A stretch of 36,609 nucleotides of DNA, taken from NCBI GenBank assembly GCA_004352715.1, contig SCFE01000052.1, forward strand, positions 1,726,476 to 1,763,084. Reading direction: 5' to 3'. Shown here one piece after another: positions 29,095 through 36,609 of this stretch (its first letter is position 1; each line of letters begins with the position of its first letter). The position numbers were made by a program, and so were the translations under genes. This stretch comes from Hofstenia miamia. Taxonomy: Eukaryota > Xenacoelomorpha > Acoela. The notes beneath the pieces are model-generated. The model ran no database searches. It was not told where the DNA came from and saw nothing but the letters and a program-made list of their open reading frames with translations.

Positions 29095-29164
29095 TTTCGA
29101 GTACTCGAAATTTAGAGTTGAGTTTTTAGACCTCGAGCAAAGTTCGAGTCCTCGCAGGTCTCTA
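29095..29164. mobile_element. Possible hAT-type terminus, CTCGAG-rich
   Basis: Its reverse complement begins TAGAGACCTGCGAGGACTCG and continues with several CTCGA words, like a hAT terminal repeat and like the segment at 11402-11469. The only candidate partner, near 28853, matches weakly and has no target duplication. Confidence 0.25.
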
Positions 29165-29839
29165 GTTTATGCATTGTTGATGTTGTAGTTCAAATGGTAG
29201 TAAACCATCGCTTACTGAAAGCTGTAGGCTATGAGTTAACGTTAGTCATATGGAGGGTTGCCTCTGGATTATAATTTCAAATACAAAAAAATAAACTTCT
29301 GTCTTTGATTTATTTGAATAGTAGATTATAAAAAATGCATAGCAAAATTTAAATGTTTAAAGTCAAAGTTTATTGAACTAATGTTGCAGCCTAAAAAACT
29401 CAAGAAGGAAACTCACTACATTCATATTTATAAACCACGCGTCAGCATTTTTATTGAAGAATTTTTTTCTATACTGTGTTACAAATATACTTTCTTCCTC
29501 TTCTGGAAAATTACAAAGGATCAATGGTTTCGAGTTTAATTTGGAAACACTATTTTGTTTAATATATGGTTCATCAGCAAACTGAGATATTGTTGTACTG
29601 TTTATGGTGGTTGTTCACAGTAGGATATTATCTCTCTTGATAGGATGGTTTCCAAGGCTTATAAAATGAAGTTGTATAAAGAAAAGTTTACTGTTTAACA
29701 ACTGATTGATGTCAGTGATACACAACTATTTTCTAAAATAAATAAATTGCTCTTGCACCTGGTCCAAACTATATTGCTTCCCTTGAGAGAAAGAGTCTCT
29801 ATATTTCTAGAAGCTAGCAGACGGCATTGTTCCGAATTT

Positions 29840-29970
29840 TGCAACCAAAAGTGAGAATTGAGACTTTCAAGTCACGTTTTCTAAACAGATGCCTACTTAA
29901 ATAATATTCAAAGTGAACATTTTGTTTTCATTTTATTCATAAAAAATTGTTTCTATTCTATTCTATCTAT
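29840..29970 (+). mobile_element. Possible LINE 3' tail
   Basis: A short frame with VRIETFKSRFL, resembling the FK..L+ end of LINE ORF2 proteins, is followed about 70 bases later by TTCTATTCTATTCTATC, a short-unit tail. The coding part is too short to be certain. Confidence 0.3.
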
Positions 29971-30374
29971 AATTTTCATTGTCATGGTTAAAAAATTAAT
30001 AGAGAGTGACTTTCACGAGCAGGACACTTTATTTTAAAGACAATTTGTAAAAAATATTGATTTTAAGTACAAAATAGTTTTCTTGCTCAAACACAAATGA
30101 TTAATGAAGTATCCTATCTATGTACTTATGGTCATCATGCCATAGACTTGTATTTTGGAAAGTCTAAATATTTATTTGATTTATGTGATTTAAATCTATT
30201 GAATAATAAGTATAATTATTTTAACACTGTAGTAGCTCAATGTGTCATAAGATGTCAAGATGGTATCGCGCTTATTCTACTTGTCATTAAATAATTAAAA
30301 GAAACCTGAGCGCCAATGATACACTCGATTGATATTTTGGCAGGTGCTGCGATATTATTTTGCTACAAATTTAG

Positions 30375-30797
30375 ACGTTCTCTCATGTACATCCGTGTAA
30401 AATGCAATTCAAGGACCTAGTAAGATTTTCAAATAAAGTTCTTTTATGTGTTGTAAACGATAAGAAACTTGCTTCTTCCATAATTGCCTCACTGAAGAAA
30501 TGCTCTTCTGCTTGTCCTCTTCTAGAAGTATTGAACTCAACTGAATTAAATAAGGAAATAGCTTCATGGGAAGACCTTAATGTTTACAAGATTGCTGAAA
30601 ATGAAGTGGTGGAAATTGAGAAACCGGAATTGAAAATAAGTGAAGAAAGTGTTGGAATAGTAATAGGAAGTCATTTGGATTTTCGACATTTACTATTTGA
30701 AAGCAATGTCTTAGTCAACAACCTATCTCCGACTAATAGCGAAACAATTTTTCAGACAACTGTTAATATTGGCAATCACAATGATGCTGACTTAAAA
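30375..30797 (+). CDS. Probable internal coding exon of unknown protein
   Basis: A continuous 141-codon frame runs from the acceptor CTACAAATTTAG|ACG to the consensus donor TTAAAA|GTAAGTGG, with phase 0 at both ends. It starts FSHVHPCKMQFKDLVRFSNK, then VLLCVVNDKKLASSIIASL, a CSSACPLLEV stretch, an acidic middle (NEVVEIEKPELK) and GSHLDFRHLLFESN. The frame is also open upstream of the ATG at 30402, so that ATG is probably internal. It is strikingly long for this AT-rich region. I do not recognise the family. It looks like a soluble, helical segment with no signal or membrane span. Confidence 0.55.
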
Positions 30798-31980
30798 GTA
30801 AGTGGATACCCTCTTAGTAAATGATAATATTGTCATGTTTCTTACAGGTTTACTCAATCTATTCATCTGCATTTTCATGAACTTTTTTGCTGGGCTAAAA
30901 AATACGTACGTGTATCATTTTTTTAAGTATTGAAAATCACTGCTGAATTTTTCAGCAAAGTGTAAATAAAAGTCTTAGATATACCTTACAGAAATTTGAA
31001 TATTGGAAGGCAGTCATTTGTTGTTAAAAATATTACTATTTATGAATTATAATTTGATGATGTTTTTTGCGTTTGATTCCTGTTTACGTGGCTTATAGAA
31101 GCGTTGCAAACAATAATTAGCTTACAAAATAATTCATCAAAATCTCAATTTTTAATTTGATTTAATACAGGGGAAGACTATATTAGAATATAGCTAGGAA
31201 GTGATGGCCAGGAAACAACTAAGAGCTTTCTTAATATTTGAATTAGACAATAATTCACTTTAAGTCGTGATAAAACAGTATAGGTGTATATGAAATAACT
31301 GGAATAAAGTAATTATAAAAAACTACAATTTCAAGATAATACGAAGAAGCCTAAAATACCGATTCTCCCTTTATTAACATTTAAGTTGTTTTCTAATATA
31401 TGCTACACTCATAATGAGAAAAAAATGGTTAGAAACGGGTTTTATAGAATTCAGTATTATCCTTAAGCCTAAGCTTAGCTGTGCTTATTGTCAATATTTT
31501 GCTTGTATATAATTAAGTAAAAACCAGGGTCTGTAGAATTTTGCAATTTATGAAAAAGTTGTCTTAAGCATGTTATGGTGCGAAAAAGACATGTATTATT
31601 GATTATTTCATTTTATTGATCTCTAGACTAATCTGTGGGTAGAAACAAAACCAAGTTTTAGTTTAAACGATGTCAAGTCAACAATTGTAAACAAGTAGGG
31701 GAATACTTTTCTCTCTATGAACACAACAAAACATGCATATGGCATCCTCTTTTCTAAGAAACTACATCTCAAGAGGAATCAATATAAAATAATGTGGTTA
31801 CATAAAGCTGAGTTTGAAACAAAAATTATCCTGCCCTATTCGCATTTGAATTTTTTTATCCTGTCCGGATTTATCCGGATTAACTGACATATTTAAGGAG
31901 TTGTAGCTTCTCATATTTTTCATATAAAATGACTTCTGCAGGCATGTGTCATCAGTACGTCAACTAGTAGTTTTTTATCT
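30798..31980. other. Non-coding, with sequence related to the element at 6203-7646
   Basis: No exon was found downstream of the donor at 30798. AAAAATTATCCTGCCCTA at 31823-31840 is the near reverse complement of AAGGCAGGATAATTTTT at 7318-7334, and TTATCCGGATTAA near 31870 recalls AAATCCGGATAA near 6670. This hints at shared repeat DNA. Confidence 0.4.
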
Positions 31981-31984
31981 TCAC

Positions 31985-33890
31985 CACACAGTATCCCCGA
32001 TTAGGAGGAAACACAAAAAATTGTCCCAAGTGCTTTCTCTTTTTCATTATAAGCACGTCAATATGCGTTGGTACTGCCAATAAATTTTGCTTATCGAATT
32101 GTTTTTTTAACACATCATATTATTTTATCGTAACCAGATTGCATTAGATTGTGTTATTCCATTTATTGCTGTTCATAAGCCATTTAATGCTAAAATCTTG
32201 TTGATTAAAAGTTTGCAGATTACGGACCGGTCACAGTGTCCCCAATGAGGTGGAAATACAAAGATAATCCCAAGTGTTTTCTGTAATAATTCCGATTTTT
32301 CAATTACGAAAAATCCAATGGAAGCATTTTCAAAATCCTGCATCAAGGGCTTTTTGAGCTAGCCACCATTTTTGATTTTTTGCAAAAAAGCAAAAAATGA
32401 AAAATTTCAAAGTATGCAAAAAATTATCCTAAGTGTTTCCTCAACGGATTTTTCTGTTTTTTTGAAGCGAGGAATCCAGTGCAAGTGATTTCAAGATTCG
32501 ACATCAAGTGATTTTTATGCTCGTGGTCCTTGTAAAGTTTTTGGCGAAATTTTTTAGCAAATATAAAATTGAAGTGTGATTTCTCAACAGTTTTATGTGT
32601 TTAATCTAACTAAATTTTAATGACGTTTTTCAAAGATGCTATAGGGATTCGCGAGCTACATATTGAGAGAAACGTATTTTCTGTCATTTTCCGCTTATGC
32701 TTCCTCCTTTCAAAACATTAGGGCGCATTAAAGAATATTCTGAGACGATACAAGATCTTCGCATTTTTGATAGATCAAAGTTTATTCCTACACCTCTGGC
32801 TACCGGAAAAAATGGAATATGTCATTGCACCATTTGGGACTTTGCTCGTGGTGGTCTGAATATGACACAATCTTTTCAAAATCTTCCTGGTCCTTGTCCT
32901 CAGTGCACTTCTCAGCCTCCTGCTAAAGAAGCAAAACTGTGTACTTTATGTTATTCTGTTCTTTCAAGTGGTAAAACACATATTTGTTCTGAAAGCCATA
33001 CAATGAAAAACTTGAGCACATGCTTTGGTGCAAATTTAGCAGGTGATGCCTAGAAGTTTTCCTCTTACTATCGCTGAAAAGGTTAAATACAGACATGGAG
33101 TGCGAACGAAACTGAATACGTCTGTCTTAACTGCAGAAGACATGACTAGCATTCAAAGGAACCTGAATCTAAGCACGAAGCAAACGAATTCTTGTGCAGA
33201 AATTCTTGAAAATGCGGAGGTGTTTCCATGAAGATTGAGCCAAACATCAGGGACAAGTTGCACAATATAAATATTTGTTTCTGAGAATTAGCAACAGTAT
33301 ACGTTTATCATAAGTTTGATATTTTTGTCATCCGGTTGTTGCATGCAGTAAGCACATAATCTTTCACTGAATTTCTAGCAGCATAAAACATACAAAATTG
33401 TTGAAAAATCGCATAGAACAATCTTTTAATAATTTCGATTTTTCATTTCCTAAAAAATTTTGGTAGAAATTTTAAGATGACCACAAGCATAATAAGCCCT
33501 CGATATAGAATCTTCAAATCACTTGCACTAGATTCCTAGCTTCATAAAACATAGAAATTCATTGAGAAAATACTTGGAATACACATTTGCATACTTTAAG
33601 ATGTTTCATTTTTTGCTTTTTTACAAGAAATCAAAAATGGCGGCTAGCTCAAAAAGCCCTTGATGCAGGATTTTGAAAATGCATCCATTGGATTTTTCCA
33701 CAATTGAAAACATCGGAAACCGTTGAGAAAACCCGTGGGATTATTTTCTTGTATTTCCATCTCATTGGGGACACTGTGACCGGTCCGTAATCTACAAAGT
33801 TTTATTCAACAAGATTTTCGAAATACCTCAAAAAATTTAAATAGAGAAATTAAGAACAAACAGCATGAAAAATAATAAAACCGAGCGATT
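31985..33890 (+). mobile_element. Long-inverted-repeat element with a Cys-rich protein gene
   Basis: A left arm (about 32140-32605) and a right arm (about 33340-33885) are inverted copies. GATTACGGACCGGTCACAGT at 32217 corresponds to the reverse of ACTGTGACCGGTCCGTAATC at 33774. Matching words continue through AAAATCCTGCATCAAGGGCT. Within the left arm, a motif (CCCAAGTG..TTTCT) recurs near 32030, 32272, 32429 and 32572, so the arms are made of degenerate subrepeats of about 150-240 bp. The loop holds open frames at 32697-33231. The outer ends could not be fixed. Confidence 0.7.
32697..33234 (+). pseudogene. Cys-rich, transposon-type protein fragment of uncharacterised family
   Basis: The first frame (32697-33053) has two Cys-rich parts: CHCTIWDFARGG...CPQC, then CTLCYSVLSSGKTHIC....N.S.C, likely zinc-binding. 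It ends at a TAG in LAGDA*. A second frame from 33046 continues with SFPLTIAEKVKYRHGVRTKL, then EDMTSIQRNLNLSTKQTN, and stops at 33231. The two frames look like one protein broken by a frameshift. I recall the same layout (Cys-rich C..C....G..H.C followed by a QxNLNLS..T helix) at the start of a multicopy uncharacterised protein family in several animals. That recollection is not proof. The core of that family is missing here. Confidence 0.5.
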
Positions 33891-34205
33891 TTAATGAATT
33901 CCAGTGAATAATCATTTCGCCTTTCTACCTCACTAGCTTTTTTGTAATTATGCCCTCCATGACCAAGTATTCACTTGAAATACAATGTGTCAACAAGACT
34001 ATTTGCTTGTTTATTATACAGTTTAATAAGATTTCAGTCATGCCTGCGGTTAATGTATCGCTTGCTGATATTCAGGATCTTTCGGATGCTTAATTTGCTT
34101 CGGTGGTTGGTGTTTTAAAGAAAAATACCATTATCTCTCTGCTTCGTTAAGCTATCACTCCCTGTCCCGTTCACACCAGTTTTCCAAAGTCAACCCTTCA
34201 AATTC
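32884..34205. repeat. 1322-bp direct tandem duplication, copy 1
   Basis: The sequence from TCTTCCTGGTCCTTGTCCTC onward recurs 1322 bases downstream. The copies look almost identical: the 189-bp open segment at 33043-33231 recurs unchanged at 34365-34553. The unit includes the end of the Cys-rich gene, the right inverted arm and the first part of the LINE that starts near 34040. Confidence 0.95.
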
Positions 34206-35527
34206 TTCCTGGTCCTTGTCCTCAGTGCACTTCTCAGCCTCCTGCTAAAGAAGCAAAACTGTGTACTTTATGTTATTCTGTTCTTTCAAGTGGTAAAACT
34301 CATATTTGTTCTGATAGCCATACAATGAAAAACTTGAGCACATGCTTTGGTGCAAATTTAGCAGGTGATGCCTAGAAGTTTTCCTCTTACTATCGCTGAA
34401 AAGGTTAAATACAGACATGGAGTGCGAACGAAACTGAATACGTCTGTCTTAACTGCAGAAGACATGACTAGCATTCAAAGGAACCTGAATCTAAGCACGA
34501 AGCAAACGAATTCTTGTGCAGAAATTCTTGAAAATGCGGAGGTGTTTCCATGAAGATTGAGCCAAACATCAGGGACAAGTTGCACAATATAAATATTTGT
34601 TTCTGAGAATTAGCAACAGTATACGTTTATCATAAGTTTGATATTTTTGTCATCCGGTTGTTGCATGCAGTAAGCACATAATCTTTCACTGAATTTCTAG
34701 CAGCATAAAACATACAAAATTGTTGAAAAATCGCATAGAACAATCTTTTAATAATTTCGATTTTTCATTTCCTAAAAAATTTTGGTAGAAATTTTAAGAT
34801 GACCACAAGCATAATAAGCCCTCGATATAGAATCTTCAAATCACTTGCACTAGATTCCTAGCTTCATAAAACATAGAAATTCATTGAGAAAATACTTGGA
34901 ATACACATTTGCATACTTTAAGATGTTTCATTTTTTGCTTTTTTACAAGAAATCAAAAATGGCGGCTAGCTCAAAAAGCCCTTGATGCAGGATTTTGAAA
35001 ATGCATCCATTGGATTTTTCCACAATTGAAAACATCGGAAACCGTTGAGAAAACCCGTGGGATTATTTTCTTGTATTTCCATCTCATTGGGGACACTGTG
35101 ACCGGTCCGTAATCTACAAAGTTTTATTCAACAAGATTTTCGAAATACCTCAAAAAATTTAAATAGAGAAATTAAGAACAAACAGCATGAAAAATAATAA
35201 AACCGAGCGATTTTAATGAATTCCAGTGAATAATCATTTCGCCTTTCTACCTCACTAGCTTTTTTGTAATTATGCCCTCCATGACCAAGTATTCACTTGA
35301 AATACAATGTGTCAACAAGACTATTTGCTTGTTTATTATACAGTTTAATAAGATTTCAGTCATGCCTGCGGTTAATGTATCGCTTGCTGATATTCAGGAT
35401 CTTTCGGATGCTTAATTTGCTTCGGTGGTTGGTGTTTTAAAGAAAAATACCATTATCTCTCTGCTTCGTTAAGCTATCACTCCCTGTCCCGTTCACACCA
35501 GTTTTCCAAAGTCAACCCTTCAAATGC
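34206..35527. repeat. 1322-bp direct tandem duplication, copy 2
   Basis: The second copy is joined to the first at CCCTTCAAATTCTTCCTGG. The shared TTCAAA at the original start, junction and end suggests a microhomology-mediated event. A few differences are visible, such as ACACATATTTG/ACTCATATTTG and GAAAGCC/GATAGCC, so it is not merely a copied assembly block. Confidence 0.95.
34365..34553 (+). pseudogene. Second copy of the Cys-rich protein's C-terminal fragment
   Basis: It encodes the same 62 residues as the copy in the first duplication unit (EKVKYRHGVRTKL...RNLNLSTKQTN). It is preceded at 34206-34365 by the Cys-rich part (CTLCYSVLSSGKTHIC) without its N-terminus. It is a passive product of the tandem duplication. 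Confidence 0.8.
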
Positions 35528-36609
35528 TGCCTTAGCATCCTTGTCAGACTCTCTTGCTAAACTCACCTCCGACGTCTCGTCCATTCAAACTCAAATGTTC
35601 TCCTACAGTGCTTCCGCCTCACGTACCATTCTTAATCGACCTAATCATCCTGCCTCACGTCCTGCTCCTGCTTCAGCTCCCTCTCCTGTGCTGCCACTTG
35701 CCCTGAACAGTCTGTTTCACCGCCTACTCTCCGCAATCATCTCCCTCGTCACATCGTTCGTACTAGTTCTTCCTGTCAACTGCTTGTTGTTCGGATTAGT
35801 TCTCTTCCTCAACCCCCCCGTAAAATTCACATCTTTATCGGCCGTTTTGCTAATTCAATTTCTGCTTCTGATGTTGCTGATCACCTCCGTTGCTCCTCAT
35901 TCCAATTTGATTTCGTCCTTCCCATTTCACCACTTACGGATTCTTTATGCGCCTCCCACCATATTGTCTGTAATCAAGAGTCTCATCATGCTCCCATGGA
36001 TCCTGAAATGTGGTCAGATGGCCTCATGATCTGATACTATCGTCTCTCTAATACTGATATCAAATCTTTTGGCCTTCGTCCTCGCCGTTGTAATGCTTCT
36101 CGTTGTGATCGACTAGCTGAACCTCTTACCTTGGAACTTACTCATTATCCCAACTCTGGTTTCTCTTTTTTGCTCGCCAATGCTCGCAGTCTTATCTCAT
36201 TAAACCGTCGTCTCAGTTTTTACAACTTCTCTTGCAGTCTCCCTTTGACTTCATTTTCATTACTGAAAACTGGCTTGATCGTTTTATTGCTGACAGTGTT
36301 GTTTTTCCTAACTCCGCACTTAAAGTTCTCTCCCGTATGGATCGCTCTAATGGTCGTCATGGTGGTCTTCTGATTGCTTCACGTCGCCCTAACCTTGACA
36401 TCCACCCCCGTCCTTTGAGTCTTTTTCCTTTGATTTTTGTTGCGGCTGTGCTGTTGTTCTCAGTGAAGTGATCACATTGTTTCTCTTCTCTGTGTTTGCA
36501 ATCCTCCTTTCAATAGTCCTTTTAGTATTGCCCTTGCTAATTTTTCATCCATGCTTGAGTACTTTCATGATCAGAGTATCACTCTCTCTCGTCAACTTGG
36601 ATCTCCCAT
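35362..36609 (+). mobile_element. LINE (non-LTR retrotransposon), 5' part, decayed, runs off the window
   Basis: It begins around MPAVNVSLADIQDLSDA (35362) with several stops. At 35541-35690 one frame reads SDSLAKLTSDVSSIQTQMFS. From 35822 another frame reads KIHIFIGRFANSISASDVAD, SHHIVCNQESHH, WSDGLMI*YYRLSN and THYPNSGFSFLLANARSLIS. The last words begin the apurinic-type endonuclease, which continues out of frame as FDFIFITENWLDRFIADSVV, GGLLIASRR and VCNPPFNSPFS. Its first ~165 bases also appear at 34040-34205 in duplication copy 1. The base composition is C/T-rich, unlike the flanks. Several frameshifts make it inactive. Confidence 0.75.
36131..36609 (+). pseudogene. LINE endonuclease domain (APE-like), 5' part
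   Basis: The fragments FLLANARSL, FIFITENWLD, GGLLIASRR and VCNPPFNSPF are the N-terminal blocks of the exonuclease-endonuclease-phosphatase domain of LINE ORF2. ENW and the downstream Asp/Asn residues belong to the metal-binding site. The blocks lie in three frames, and the domain is cut by the window end. Confidence 0.7.

Larger units (their letters stand above)
27678..30374. other. AT-rich stretch between two candidate exons
   Basis: No further exon could be supported. A CTCGAG-rich segment at 29095-29164 and a LINE-like tail at 29840-29970 are listed separately. Confidence 0.5.

Noticed and set aside
28846-29172. Complete hAT element between CTCGAG-like motifs
   Set aside because: The left and right ends match poorly and flanking 8-mers (GGCTCTAG and GTTTATGC) differ, so only a possible right end is reported.
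30097-30294. 65-residue + strand frame
   Set aside because: No family resemblance and AT-driven composition. The next exon's acceptor at 30374 is independent of it.
35541-36029. Leu/Pro-rich protein resembling a membrane protein
   Set aside because: Beyond the first ~50 residues it is out of frame. The adjacent frame from 35822 carries the coherent LINE ORF1-like sequence.
36131-36373. Hydrophobic, membrane-like frame
   Set aside because: After the first ~35 residues it is the wrong frame of the LINE endonuclease, whose motifs continue in the frame starting at 36232.

Overview
This is AT-rich eukaryotic, almost certainly invertebrate metazoan, DNA. It carries spliced coding exons with GT-AG introns of 0.85-4.8 kb, several classes of animal transposon, AT microsatellites and three runs of N (9877-10876, 12534-12640, 20475-21130). 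Nothing bacterial (operons, Shine-Dalgarno sites, CRISPR) is visible, and I recognised no tRNA or rRNA gene. The species cannot be named from the sequence alone.

The main host gene is on the + strand from 5936 to 22267. It is the 3' part of a protein tyrosine phosphatase gene, most like the PTPN9/Meg2 family. Six exons (5936-6101, 8140-8285, 12692-12770, 13625-13775, 17069-17273, 22026-22267) join in phase at every junction and encode about 328 residues. These cover the whole catalytic domain, with the DYINANF, WPD, HCSAGIGRSG and QTPDQ motifs intact, and end at a TGA followed by AATAAA. The start codon and any N-terminal lipid-binding domain lie upstream of 5936, and I could not find those exons with confidence in 1-5900.

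The introns are crowded with mobile DNA. Intron 6102-8139 holds a TTAA-flanked element (6203-7646). Intron 8286-12691 holds a broken hAT transposase (8411-9876), the 3' end of a Tc1/mariner element (10877-11400) and a degenerate hammerhead-ribozyme-like motif (12175-12223). Intron 13776-17068 contains a 12 x 175-bp tandem array whose unit carries the 3' splice site itself and which stops at the exon boundary. Intron 17274-22025 holds a possible piggyBac zinc-finger remnant and a hAT-type element with matching 8-bp target duplications and a 67-bp perfect palindrome (19889-21349).

Downstream, 23010-25579 (- strand) is a decayed CR1/L2-like LINE with an SGNH-esterase-type ORF1 and a reverse transcriptase but no room for the endonuclease. 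At 26445-27150 two 3' ends of a related LINE sit back to back. Two likely host exons of unrecognised protein lie at 27574-27677 and 30375-30797 (+ strand). The right end, 31985-36609, is an element with long inverted repeats around a Cys-rich protein. Its right half, together with the 5' end of an adjoining second LINE, is tandemly duplicated (1322 bp). That LINE then runs off the window edge.
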